Notes under the pieces: generated by a model
Databases searched by the model: none
What the model was told of the DNA's origin: nothing
What the model saw: the letters and a program-made list of their open reading frames with translations, nothing else
Program-made: the position numbers and the translations under genes
From: Gigantopelta aegis
Lineage: Eukaryota > Mollusca > Gastropoda > Neomphalida > Peltospiridae
Direction of reading: 5' to 3'
Assembly: GCF_016097555.1 (NCBI RefSeq)
Contig: NW_024532765.1
Location: 1 to 64,000, forward strand
Length of the DNA stretch: 64,000 nucleotides
Part shown: piece after piece, positions 24,201 through 35,847 of the stretch
Numbering within the stretch: position 1 is the first letter of the stretch
Layout of the letters: every line of letters begins with the position of its first letter

Positions 24201-27200
24201 AACTGCCATACTATCAAGTTTATATGTCACATTGTCATGCTCAATTGTCACAATATGATGCACCAAACTAGACAACATGTCTGGAGTAAAAATTGGAATG
24301 AAGTCTTGTTCAGTGAAAGAAAAACCTTCTACTAATGTGGCTTTTTCTAACCATATTTTCATTTCCTTAACTAATTTTGTTTCTCTATCTGACAATATGT
24401 TAGCTAGTCGAACATTTTGCTTTTCAAATCTATTCAGGAATGGTGGATCTGACATGTCAAGTTCACTCTCATCAACAAGAACAATGCATCTAAACTTATC
24501 ATGAACATGGCATAATGGGTTACTGTAAGCACCATGAGCTATTCTGCAGTTCTTTTTATTTCCAACAATTGTATAGTTCTGATTAAGCATATCATACAAA
24601 CTACCATAGATGCTGTCAAGATCCTTCAAAATGAGAACAATGCCTTGTTCCATACAGAGGATTATTCTACTAAGAATTCTGTAGTTGTACTCATCTGTCA
24701 AATCTTCCTCAAACTGGCTGCCCATGATCAATTCATACTCTCTGTTCATATCACGGAGCATTGTTTCAATTATGCTTAGTGCTGAATCACCACAAGTAGT
24801 AAGCAAGAGATGTCTGGCACCTGGATCACAAATATTTTCCTTGATTAGTGAAATAACACTGACATCCTTATCTCCTAGGAAATATTGTTCACTGTGTAAG
24901 TTTGCATTTGCCAAATGATCTTTATAAATCTCTACAACTGAGCTCAATTCTGAAGGAAGTCCTCCAAAATTGCGTAACAGTCCTCTCAACATGATGTTAC
25001 CTTTCAACACAGAATCATGTCTCTGTTTTTTTGATAGTTTGCTGAATTCTTTGGAAACATACTTAACCAATGAGTAATAATCACGCAGTCCATGAAAGTG
25101 TGTAAACCTTTGTTTGTCTATGTAAGCTATGTATGCTTTGGCAATGGCTAATAGTAATTCATGATCTATGTTTTGGGAACCAGCAGTGTGTGGAGTTTTT
25201 TCAATAGAAAGTAAAGAGCTGGAGAGGTGGTCGTCCTTCACAGATGCTTCACTGATAGAAACTCCAGTCATGTAGAGCTCTTCTACATCCATGTCTGGTC
25301 TAGAAAGATGAATGGCTCGGTTCATTTTGGCTGCATCGAGGGCCCAGTTAGAAATACCTACTACAGCGACATCAGGCACTTCACTGTCACCAGGCTCAAG
25401 CAAACTGTGCAGAACTTTGAGTGGGTTAAATCTTGAAACCTCTGCAAGACCTATTTCATCAAGAATGACCACTGGAAGAACATCATCTTCTTTGTTATGC
25501 TTTCTATACTGCTTTGCTTTATCAAAGACCTTAATAATGCCATCAGATGTTGAAGACTCTGATCCTTGATATGAAACACAATACAGCTGTGGCAATGTTT
25601 TGAAATAGTCATCTTCCGAGTCCTTGCCTCTAAGGTTGCTCTTAATCAACTGCAGTGACAATGATTTGCTGCAGCCAGGCTTGCCAACAACAAATACTGG
25701 AATGCGGTTCAGAATACATACCATGATGACAAAAACATTCTCTTGTAAAGCTGTGTTGCTTGCTGTTCCTTCTGGAAGATCCATTCTATTTAAAATATCC
25801 TTCTGCTCAGAAACAATGATATTAAGAATATCATTTTCTGAAGACAATTTAGTATTTTTGTGCCCATGGAATAATGTGTAAATTTGTTCCCTGTACTGAC
25901 GTCTTTCAACAGTTGTAGCCAAACGAGAGTGGTATGAGTGAGCCAGAGCTAAAATTATGGATTTTATTTCACACTGTTCACCATTAAGGTGTTGATCTTT
26001 TGACTTCAGTGTATTTTTGAACCAACCAATCAGTCTTTTACATCGACTGACATCACGAAGACTGACACAGGATTCATTCTGAAGTGTCTTTTTAATGAAT
26101 TTCTGTGACATGACAAGCAGCTGCACCAACAGTGTAGTGAACTGATCTGAAACAATTCTACCAATCATTCTTTCGATGTATGCCTTTTCATCTTCCTCAG
26201 CTAAGGTCCCATAGTCCCAAACATAATCAACCATTGTTTCAGGAAGTGGATTAACTCTGTAAACAAGCTTTGACTGTTCATCAGTTTTAACTTTCATTGT
26301 TAAACCAGCTGTGAAAATGGACCCTTCATTTCTCAACCTGTATGGATTGCAGGCAGCAATAAGAACAAGATTTGGTGCTAGGATTATATCCTGACATCTG
26401 TGATGGCAGATTATGTTATTAACCAATCCGAGATGATTGCACGTGTTAATCTCATCAAGAAACATCCACAATGGCTCATCTAGATTTGATCTAGCTTTTG
26501 CATTGGTATCCATAACACTTTTGATGATGGTGGACTCATTAGTACCTGCATGAATATTCTGTATATGAAGCTTAACATCACACACTGTGGCAAGATAGCG
26601 GATTAAGCTAGTTTTACCACAACCAGTTTCACCCATTATAATTATGGGGACATGTGCCTCAATTCTAAGTACAATGAGAATCATTTTCAGAAGGTTGTCA
26701 GGTGTCAGGGCGTAATCATGTCCAAGGTTCTTGAGGGTTTCTTGGGGCAGTTCTCCTGGTCTAGATCGAGCAATCCTTTGGAGAATTTCTTGTAGCTGTT
26801 TCTGATTAAGACGGGAAAAATCAGGAAGTGGCTTCCTCACTTGCATCTCAAACAGATCTTTTATGTGCTTAGGCACTAGACGTTTGTCTCTGTAAAGAGC
26901 AGACAATGTCTGGATGTCTGAATTATGAAAAGTAACAATGAGATGATTACTTTCTGCCCACTGAATCATATTTTCAACTCTTTTTGTCATAGAGGTTGCA
27001 GATGCACAAGTGAAAAATGATGATTCGCTGGACACATTTACATCTTTTGTTTGTGAGACATTCGCAAGTTGCTCCGATCTACAAGCCTGAACTGATCGTG
27101 TAGAAAACTCGATTGAGAATTCAAGTAAGGCACGCATCAAACTTGATTTCACGTTGCTTGTATCTTTTTTACCAAGCATAGCTAGAAGATTTGATGATCG

Positions 27201-30200
27201 GAAAAATAAACTGCAGGATAATTTCTTCAACTGATCAGCTAGAACACGGAGAAAAATATTCACCATCGAGAATGATAAATCACTGCTTGAAGAGAAATGT
27301 TTGCGTAGTAAAGCCTGACATTCCTGAGTTGACAAACATGTTGTACAATTTGTGCCACTAAAGTACTGATCTTGTGTGTCCAATGTTCCATGTTCCTTGG
27401 AATTTAAATAACAACACACAACCTGAACTGAGCTGCAGATTTCTTGATCAACCTTAAAGTTTGTGAAATTTTCCCACTTCAGATTTTTTCGATTGAAGGA
27501 CATTACTGTTTGCAATGAATTTCGAAGGACATTGTTAATTGAATTGGCTATTTCAATGCTGATGTGCTGTGTTGGTAACTTATAGAGTGAAGATCCATCA
27601 ACAAGAAATCCTAGAACGATCAACTGAAACAGAAGAAGATCCAAATCATTGGGTTTTGAAACTACCCCAATATCAATATGCAGAACATGATGTGGTAACA
27701 GATTCAGCTCTGACATTTCTGCAATTAGCTCTTTAATACTTATGTCTCCACTGATGTGAACTGTGCATACTCCGAAGTCTTTGTTATCTGCCATATCATA
27801 AATAAGTTCAGTTTTACCCTGACCTGCAACATCAGAAGTAACCGTTACTACATCAGACCACAGATTTCTGATACATGATTCAATGGCATTTTGCGTCATT
27901 GGTTGTACATGGTGAACATAGTTATCAAAGTGGTCCAAAAATGGGTGATGTGACCCACCCTGGCATATTACTGCCAGATAAGGAATGTCTTTTTTCAACA
28001 GCTTCAACTCATCAACAAGTTTAAACTGTTCTTCATTTGTTAGTTTTTCAACTCCAACGATACAATACAGTTGTTTTCCAAAACTGGGCTTTTCAGACCG
28101 AATACATCTTTGCAACAGAAGGTAGATATAGTCCCATTTTGTTTCAGCACTACAAAACAAAATCTGGTGAGGCATGGGAAGAAATCCAGTTGTGTTTTTG
28201 TAAATTGACAGAATAGTTGAGATAACCTGCTTGCTGTTTTCTTCCAAGGCAGCAACAAAGAGCTCTCTTTCTTGTACAACATCTGTAATTTTAACTTGAC
28301 TCTCACTTGTTTTCCCTTTGTCTGCTGGAAAATGTTTTGGTTCAAACTGGATATTCTTTAAAGCCTCTGCAAGTGTTTGTCCAACCAAATGTAATGAGTA
28401 AGAATGAGTTGATTCATCCTTAGTCATGTTACAAAAAATACTCCTGGCTTTATCCAGGAATCCCTCTCCACAGCCTGCATATTCAAACAGTGCAGTAACT
28501 TCCTCATAAGAAGATCCATCCATCAAGAAGTCTTTGATTTTGAAAAGTTGTTGAGGAAAAAACCAATTCAGCCAGAAATATTGGGTACGATTTTCATCCA
28601 GGAGCTTCATCCAGTTTTTAAAAATCAGTTCAACGCTGTTTATTTTGTCTTTCAAATCACAAATAAAAACAGATGTATTTACTTTTCTAGAAACATAATC
28701 AGGATGACCACACTGGGCAAGTTTTTCAAAACAACCAGCAATACTCATGATGCTGTCCAAGCAGTCAACAAACAGTTTCAAATCTTTCTGCTGCTTTGGT
28801 TTATGCTTACCTGTTTGGTTTCGTTTAGTTTCTGTGTTCACAAGCAGCAGTGCACGACTTCGAAGGTCATCAAGGTCAGATTGAGACTGAAACTCTTTCA
28901 ATCCTTGAGTCTTGTATTGTAGAAGCAACTCACAAGTGCCATTTTCTTTCAGCTGGATAATAAATCTTGTTCCCTTTTGACTGACTGCTTTGTTAATAAT
29001 ATCTTTCGTCAGTTCACCTCTATTGGAGACATGTTTGTAAAGTGATTTCAGACCATGAATGTTTGTACAGCAATCTTTTATTTTACCTGCTAAATTAGTC
29101 TTGTTATTTGTAGATGCGGCCTTTTCCAATGTCTTAAAGACAAATTCTATTTTGTCAAATTTGACTGTTGTTTTCAAAATAGAATTTAAGAATCTTCGGA
29201 CATCAATGAGGGCAGAAATGGTAGATTCTTGTATGAATTGTTCTGAATGCTCTTCCACTGAATCAATAAGCTGGCGTAAGTCCTCTTCAACAGTTTCACG
29301 AAGAAACTCGACCAAAGATGATGCTTTACCTAGTTCTTTTAAAACATCAAAAAGGTCATCATCAATAATCTCATCAATAAGAGAAAGTTGTCTTTTGGTT
29401 GCCAAAAGTTGCTTCAATGTTATTCCTTGTGGTGTCCTATTCCTCAGGGCACAAAATGACTCTATTGTCTGATGAAAGTTTTTATCTAGCTTTTCATCAA
29501 TATGAAATACATTCAAAACAAGTTTAACAATCTGAAACTTTTTTTCAGATTTACGGTACTCCCGAAACATTTGCAGTGAGTCCATTATCCATTTTGGAAA
29601 GGTTTTGTTCAAAACTCTTTCTGCGCACTTAACTTCAGCTTCTAGATTGGATGTTCCAATTATGTCTTTTATTTCTGAAATATCTTTGACTTCTTCCATG
29701 AAAAGTGGCTTCCATGCAACTTTATATTTATCTATGGCTTGATTACTGAACATTTTCAGGACAGATAAAATTACTGCAGGTAACTGAACAATTTCAGGAT
29801 CCTCTTCACCGAACAGTTTAGAAATGGATTCCTCAGGGGATCTTGGTTCTAAGTCCTCTATAGGATTTTTCAATATTTCATACACAAGGTTCACAGAGAG
29901 TGTTAAGAATACTTCAGATTCTAACATCTCAGTAATTTGCTGGTTGAAAAGGGAAATGGTCAAAGGAGAAATAAAGGAACCATCTTCAAGTTCATACAGG
30001 TACACACATCTCCGAGAAAAACTTTCTTTTTTCTTCTCAAAATACACCTTTACTTCTTGTATTTCTGGAATGTCTGGTAAAATACACTGATCAAAACTTC
30101 TTTTGAGCTGTGACACAATGTTGGAAGAAATGGCAAGACTTTCTTCAGTTTTAGATACCATTTCTTTTGATGTAAGCCAAGATTTCTTAAGATCTTCACT

Positions 30201-30516
30201 TTGGTTTATAGCAGCTAAACTCAGCAAGTCAACAATACATTCATTTGCTTCTTTCTCATATATCTGCAGTTTCATCACATCATTACATTTCAACCTTTTG
30301 GAAAGAAGCTTCTTTGAGATAGAATCAAGGAGCTTATTTGCCTTTACAAAAACCTTGTGTTTCCTCACTTTGTTAAAACAAAAACTACCAGGCACATTCA
30401 TCAATTTTACCCAGAAGTGCTTGTTTTTCAACATAATCTTCAATCCATCCAGTTCTGACTTTGTACCAGACAATTCAGAAACGTCCATGCCTATCATCAG
30501 CAAGTTTGCAAAGGAC
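18258..30516 (-). CDS. RNF213-like: RNF213/mysterin-like giant AAA+ E3 ubiquitin ligase, large internal-to-C-terminal exon
   Basis: One uninterrupted exon of about 4,086 codons; the open frame itself runs 30638-18102. RNF213 is a cytosolic dynein-like AAA+ motor fused to an E3 ligase, linked in vertebrates to lipid droplets and to ubiquitin coating of intracellular bacteria. Visible in order, with residues counted in this exon: a helical N-arm; a P-loop AGQGKT (K about 901, the ATP-holding AAA2 position); an active AAA unit with GETGCGKTS (K about 1301) and LDEIN (about 1354); a second with GKPGCSKS (K about 1617) and VILDEIG (about 1686); the family signature PPFLNRFEK near 24430; a Cys-rich RZ-like cluster (about 3381-3402); and a C-terminal shell. 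No C3HC4 RING is visible; an Asp/Ser repeat (about 2672-2845) sits where it is expected. Human RNF213 has 5,207 residues, so N-terminal exons and probably a short last exon are missing. Family assignment is firm; orthology versus paralogy is open. Confidence 0.93.
20300..20380 (-). other. RZ-finger-like zinc cluster in RNF213-like protein
   Basis: Encodes FDCSC, then 15 residues, then CSVC and after seven residues a His (CKNMFSDGH). The Cys-x-Cys and Cys-x2-Cys spacing falls where the RZ finger of RNF213 sits, roughly 1,770 residues after the second active Walker A. In vertebrate RNF213 the RZ finger, not the RING, is needed for lipopolysaccharide ubiquitylation. Here the first pair is Cys-x-Cys instead of the usual Cys/His arrangement. 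Confidence 0.6.
21980..22500 (-). repeat. In-frame coding minisatellite (Asp/Ser/Ala/Lys repeat) in RNF213-like exon
   Basis: About 13-14 degenerate units of 11-14 residues follow a consensus close to DDSDSAVKNTDV. The plus-strand DNA shows recurrent CAGCAGAATCAGAATCATCT. The tract is acidic, has no hydrophobic core and is probably disordered. It keeps frame throughout. It lies between the AAA motor/linker and the RZ-side E3 module. Confidence 0.88.
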
Positions 30517-30530
30517 CTGAAACAGAAAGC
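30517..30530 (-). other. Splice acceptor of the giant exon
   Basis: On the minus strand GCTTTCTGTTTCAG precedes GTCCTTTGCAAAC. The upstream part of the open frame translates to hydrophobic residues produced by the pyrimidine tract, so it is intron. The exon enters at the third base of a codon. A 32-bp stretch at 30587-30618, between a possible acceptor CCTTTAG and a donor GTAGGT, could be a tiny preceding exon in the right phase, but this is weak. Confidence 0.75.
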
Positions 30531-30639
30531 AGGCAAAATAACAACAAAAAGCAAGAATTCCATGGAATTAAATGTCTCACCTACCATAAACATTTCATAT
30601 GCATTGTGATGAACATCTAAAGGAACAACTAAAAACAAG

Positions 30640-31429
30640 TTTCATCAATATAGTTTATGAGAAGAAATGAAGCTGAATGCAAAACTTTAAAATTTAGCAA
30701 AAGGCAGAAGTATTTAAATTATAAATGTTTAATTACTTATTTTTTTTTTGAAAGTCTTTTTATAGATGCAATGATTAAACTGTTTCATTGATCTAGGGCT
30801 CATATAGTTTGTGTTAAACGGATCTAAATGCGAAACAAAAGAGCAGAAGTAGAAGCCGGCTATGCTGTTGGAAAAGTAATACCTATATTTTGACTTTTTA
30901 CTTTGCAAAGATGAGACAAAAACATACAACAAATAAACAAAAAACCCTTAACACCTCACAAACAACCAAGATACTATTAGTTACATGTTTAAAAAAAAAA
31001 AAAAGCGTCACAAATTTATTACCTTTTAGATCTTTGTTTTATAATTAAACTAAAATTACACTAACAGTCAAACTTTTAAATAAAGTACACACACATTTTG
31101 AGTTTCAGTTTAGTAACATAACATAATGTAACATGTCATCAAATTCCTCAAAATGTAATGAATTTTTTAACTTAATATGCAAGATATTCACAGCTTTTTT
31201 TTGTTATCAGTTTGGGTATTAAGAGTATCAACAAGGATTGTAGTGTTGTACTAACTTGTAGAACCTGTCAAAAGCATGTGAAGTTACTACTTAAAATATT
31301 TTTATGGTAAAGTAATTTTTCATAGCTAACTACTGTTTATTTGAGTATTTTTATTTTTAAATATATCAAATAATATTAATAATAAGTTTATTAAAATATA
31401 TAATTCACTACATATGAATATCTACTAAA
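30640..31429. other. Gene-free stretch upstream of the giant exon
   Basis: AT-rich and probably intron or 5' flank of the RNF213-like gene. No confident upstream coding exon was found. Confidence 0.5.
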
Positions 31430-31560
31430 TTCAAGGGCTTTTCAAGGCCAAACTACAATATTCAAGGCCTTTTCAAGGCAATTTTCAGTTTCAATACCTT
31501 TTCAAGACTGCAACTCAAATTCAAGGCCTTTTCAAGCCTGTGCGAACCTTGTATTTTCAA
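31430..31560. repeat. TTCAAGGCCTTTTCAAG repeat cluster
   Basis: TTCAAGGGCTTTTCAAGGCC, TTCAAGGCCTTTTCAAGGCA, CCTTTTCAAGACTG and TTCAAGGCCTTTTCAAGCC occur in tandem with short spacers. It is probably a fragment of a dispersed non-autonomous element. Confidence 0.7.
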
Positions 31561-32879
31561 GCATTAGCTTTTAATATGCGAAAAACTACAATCTAGCTAC
31601 CATATTTTTTGGCCAAAAATGCTCAAGAAATCTTCAAATAAACAGTAAAAATAACATTTACCAAGTTGTGGTATTCCCATTCATAATGAATTCACGACTT
31701 AACAAATTTAATCAGTGAGCCATGTTGGAGAAAATTTTGTCAGTCTCGTCTGCAGTTTGTATTTTCATACTACCAGTCGAGCAAATCACGTAACATTTTG
31801 TACACCCGACAAATTCTGTATTTTTCCACAAATAACATGGTGTACTTGCGTAGGGTTGAAAATTAGCAGTTGTCCGGTCGCCCGTGGTGACCTTTATTAG
31901 CTAAGAGCGACTAAGAATTTTAGAAAGGTAGTCCGTTGGGTGAATATCAATTTTAGTGTCTGACGAGTATGATACTAGCTAAAAAAGAAACACTGATACT
32001 GAATCGAATGTGACAAAAGACACGGCGTCTAAGTTGGCGCGAACTACAGATCAGAAGACATAGAACATGTTCTACATTTGTATATTTGATAGCGCCAACA
32101 TAATGAATAAAGATAAAATTCATATAAAAACATATTAATTTATTAAGTTTTAAACCCATACCATCTCAAATAACATTTTATTCGGGGTAAAAGTGCAGTG
32201 TAAATTAAAACAAAAATTCTTCACAAATTACAATCAAACTGCATAGGTTACCTCTTTTTTTGTGATACAAGTTTCAAGCCAATTGATGGAACATCCAAAG
32301 TAATCTGAATGACACAACCGTAATACGTGATCAGGGCCGTATCTCTACAAAATTATAGTCAAATGGGCATTTGGTAAAATAGTGGAGGATCCCATGGATC
32401 TCTATCTAGAACAGCCACTCCTGAGGAAATCATTTGCTGGGAATTTCACCTCTCTCGCATCACCACAATATTTATTCCATCCCTCTTGCATTGCCACAAA
32501 GAGGACTGCCACTCCCAGACTAGTTTACTAAAGCACGCACAGTTCTACCTTTAGTCTGTTGTTTGTACTGCATTATCTTTTACCCTGTATTAAAAATAAG
32601 ATTTAATATGTTTAAAGCGGCATTCCCTGGAATATTTTTATTATTTAAGCATACATTGTGTATAGAAAAGAAAATCCAACTACATTTGGTGCATATATGA
32701 TGCCGCACTCCGCATTGGTTTCACTACGCTGGCTTATCTAGGTCAAAAACAAAGCCAGTATTTCGAAAGTGGGACACTTTTGACGGGCTCCTACCGATAT
32801 CGGTTTTGATTGGTTTATGACAAGTGCGGAATTCCCCAACAAGAGATCACGTGAGATTTCGTAATTTTGGAACGCGGTT
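31561..32879. other. Gene-free stretch
   Basis: Mixed sequence; the part from about 32690 is GC-richer and promoter-like, with a CACGTGA E-box near 32846. No coding exon is supported before about 32880. Confidence 0.45.
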
Positions 32880-33083
32880 AATGGTGAACACCAAAGAGAA
32901 GTGTCGACAAAATAATTAATGGCATTGTCGGGGGGAAAAAACGCAAACAACGACTCGATGTTATACGAAATATTGCCTGAGTGAGCCTAGGAAAAAGAGT
33001 GCAGTTGCTGGTGTGAACGAAAAAGCTAGCATTGCAGGCAGACGACACGAAGATGTTGCAAAATTACTGTTCCTTGATAAATG
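32880..33083 (+). other. Possible 5' exon, plus strand
   Basis: After a GC-richer segment, a frame ending RKKSAVAGVNEKASIAGR and then RHEDVAKLLFLDK leads to a donor ATG|GTAGGT at 33083. No homolog was recognised and the start is unclear; an in-frame stop lies upstream of the protein-like part. It could be an exon of a divergent gene or of a mobile element. Confidence 0.22.
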
Positions 33084-33469
33084 GTAGGTCCTTTTACTTT
33101 TCAGTCAGACCAGAATTAAATATTACTATTAAATTACTATTAGTAATAGTATCAACATTATATGGGGTTATTTTAAGTTAGGCCTGTAGGGGCGGTGGTG
33201 TGGAAAAGGTACCCAGCGATTTATTTATTGTATTAGGCTTTTGTTTTTTGTAGGCATTTGTTTTTGTGCTACACAATATGGTTTCATCAATATTATCACA
33301 ACTCGGGGCCATAGCTACCATTTTGCAGCCATTTCAGGGCGGTTATATACTTAAAACGTCAATATCAATAACCAGTAAATTGTCATGTTATTTGTATTTA
33401 AAGATTTTGTTTTGTTTTTGTTGGTGGTTTTGTTTTATTTGTTTGTTGTTGTTTTGTTTTTTATTGTTT

Positions 33470-33660
33470 TTTTGGGGGCAACCAGAGGTGGTTCTGGGGG
33501 GGGGGGGGGGGGCTAAATTTAGCGAGTTATAATTTTATTATTTATTACTTTTTTTTTTTTATGATCCCCCTCCAAACCTCCCCCAAACTTCCCTTGAAAT
33601 TCCACTTCATGTCACTGGGCCCCCCTAAATGGATTTTCTGGATCCGCCACTGGCAACTGA
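33470..33660. repeat. Poly-G tract and CCGCCACTGG-ended repeat
   Basis: A run of about 18 G is followed by a T run, C-rich stretches and TTTTCTGGATCCGCCACTGG. This ending is typical of a dispersed repeat. A related phrase GACTACGCCAGTGCC follows a poly-C tract near 46860. Confidence 0.5.
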
Positions 33661-34259
33661 CAACTTTTTACCGTTTTTGCGGGGTTATTATATTAGGGAA
33701 CTAATCTACAAGCATTTTATAATATGTATAAAATATATTATCATGAATTATTCATCATAGACTAGTAGTAGTAATTTAAACAAGTGAAAATCAAGATCAT
33801 AGTCTCCCTAAAACGAGTGGGCTGGCAATACAAAAGGAAGCAGGGCATTTAAATTAGGCCTTAACAAAAAATGTTTGTTTACTGTACAGTAACATGCAAA
33901 ACAATTTAGGTAAGAGTCAGTCGGCTTCTAAGGTCTAAAACAATCTGCGTGTTTCAGGTTTTCCGACCTACCATAATTTTATGTAGCAAACATTATTAAT
34001 TTTGTTTAATCCAACCCCCCCCCCCCCCCCCCCCCAACCAATTAAAACAAAATTTAAATTAAATCATGATCTCTGATTTTTTTCAATCAGCAAACTAGAT
34101 TCGGAACACCTCAGCCGATTACGATTACCAACCCTATTTTTGTTAAGAATGAAACCTGAAATACATATATACATATTTTTTTTTTAGGCAAAAAAACAAC
34201 AAAAAACCCAACCCCAAACCTCCCACAATGTTTAGCAGATAATACACTTTCAAATTTTT
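33661..34259. other. Gene-free stretch with poly-C tract
   Basis: AT-rich DNA with a run of about 20 C near 34015. No gene seen. Confidence 0.5.
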
Positions 34260-34312
34260 CTAGGGAGGACTGGGTTCCCGGAAATACTTTAGTTTATGTC
34301 TTGGTCTCCACA

Positions 34313-34636
34313 ACGTGGGGCTGGACGTAGCCCAGTGGAAAATAGCTCGCTTGGTGTGCAGTTGGTTTGGGATCGATCCTTGTTGGTGGGCCCATTGAGC
34401 TATTCCTCGTTCCAGTGGGTACACCACAACTGGTACATCAAAGGCTGTGGTATGTGCTATCCTGTCTATGGGATGGTGCATATAAAAAGATCCCTTGCTT
34501 CTAATCGAAGAGTAACCCATGCAGCGGCAACAGCGGGTTTCCTCTCTCAATATCCGTCTGGTCCTTAACCATATGTCTGACGCCATATGACTGTAAATAA
34601 AATGTGTTGAGTGCATCATTAAATAAATCATTTCCT
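34313..34636 (+). repeat. Full-length tRNA-derived SINE with (CCTT)n tail
   Basis: Contains GGACGTAGCCCAGTGG (A box), GGGATCGATCC (B box), AAGGCTGTGGTATGTGCTAT, GCATATAAAAAGATCCCTTG, CAGCGGGTTTCCTCTCTC, CATATGTCTGACGCCATATG and a tail ending AAATAAATCATTTCCTTCC. This is the most complete member in the window. Confidence 0.88.
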
Positions 34637-34648
34637 TCCTTCCTTCCA

Positions 34649-34712
34649 CAAGCCGATGATTAATAAATCAATGTGCTCTAGTGGTGTCATTAAACAAAAC
34701 AAACAAACTTTA
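34649..34712 (+). repeat. SINE tail fragment, ACAAAACAAAC type
   Basis: AAGCCGATGATTAATAAATC, then AATGTGCTCTAGTGGTGTCA and TTAAACAAAACAAACAAAC. This is a second tail subtype directly abutting the (CCTT)n tail of the SINE at 34313. Confidence 0.8.
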
Positions 34713-34817
34713 GTCTCCATGTAGACAAAAAGGTTACTTTTACACTAAACATAAAATGGGAACTATTTCCTATATTTTCTGGAGACCTGTGCAAGTAGCC
34801 AGTTATGTGGATGGCGG

Positions 34818-34870
34818 GGGGGGGGGGGGGGGGGGGGGCAGTTTTGGGGGTCACACACACACACACACCC
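34818..34870. repeat. Poly-G tract and (AC)n microsatellite
   Basis: About 20 consecutive G, then GGTCACACACACACACACAC. The short open frames across it are artefacts. Confidence 0.85.
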
Positions 34871-35089
34871 ACCCCAGTAAAGCAATCTGTCTGGCAGTGG
34901 GGATATTCAATATTATTTCTTGGGGAGCACGACTTGATCCCCTCTCACCAGTCTAGACCCCCTGGCAGCTAATATTCCTCCATGTGTACCTACAGACCCC
35001 CTTGAACTAGGTGTTGCCAAGGAAATTGTAGTTTTGTTGTTTTGAGTACAAATCGGTTTTTGTCAATACATATTTATTTACATATACAA

Positions 35090-35120
35090 TGTACACACAC
35101 ACACACACACACACACACAT
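35090..35120. repeat. (AC)n microsatellite
   Basis: About 14 AC dinucleotides. The surrounding 34871-35847 has no supported gene. Confidence 0.9.
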
Positions 35121-35847
35121 CAGGGACAGATACAGGCTTTTTGAAGGAGGTATGCATGTGTGTTGGCAAAGTCTAAATGCAAACTTTTGAACAAGCCCTC
35201 TTATTAATTTTTTATGTCACCTTAAAAAAAAGGCATTTTTATTTTGCTCTTTTTACATTTTCAGGTTATTTCTCCAAATGTATTAGTATATTAAGCCATT
35301 TTCAGTGTATATATATATTTAAATTTTCTATTTTGTTTAATTATGAAGAAGAGTTATTTAGCCAAGTTAGTAAATTGCTCATCTGAGGTATATGGATTGT
35401 ATCAAATTGAAATTCTTCTTTGTGTTATTTATTCACTTATGTTTATAAAAGGTATGAAAAACCACAAAGAGAGAGCCCAACCACAATACCAGAAATTCTC
35501 CAGGGTCAGTGTACATGTATATTACCTTGCATTTTTATTATTTTAATTATTTTGTTTACCATTATTCTTGCATTTTCAGATTCTCAGTATTTATTCATAT
35601 AAATATATATAGCAATTTTCAGTATTGTACATGTATATCAACATATAAAGATTTATTTCTTCACTTGTATAAGGCTTCTAGATTATGGTAACCCCACTCC
35701 CATGGCTAGTGATATTCAATGTTAGGCTTGTAAATTACTATTACCATGCTCGATGACTAGTGAAAAAAAAGAGGAAAAAAAAGGCAAATGTTACAGTCAA
35801 GTCTATTTTGTAAATATGAATATTCTGTCCCACCCAACCCCCAATTT

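Noticed and set aside
18280-30609. Plus-strand open frames of 60-168 codons across the RNF213-like region
   Set aside because: They are antisense shadows of one long conserved minus-strand exon and show no domains or splice signals of their own.
30519-30638. ATG at 30638 as the true start of the RNF213-like protein
   Set aside because: The first 40 residues include a hydrophobic run produced by an intronic pyrimidine tract ending in TTTCAG, so the frame is reading through an intron.
34690-34956. Short frames with Gly or Pro runs on either strand
   Set aside because: They are translations of poly-G and (AC)n tracts.
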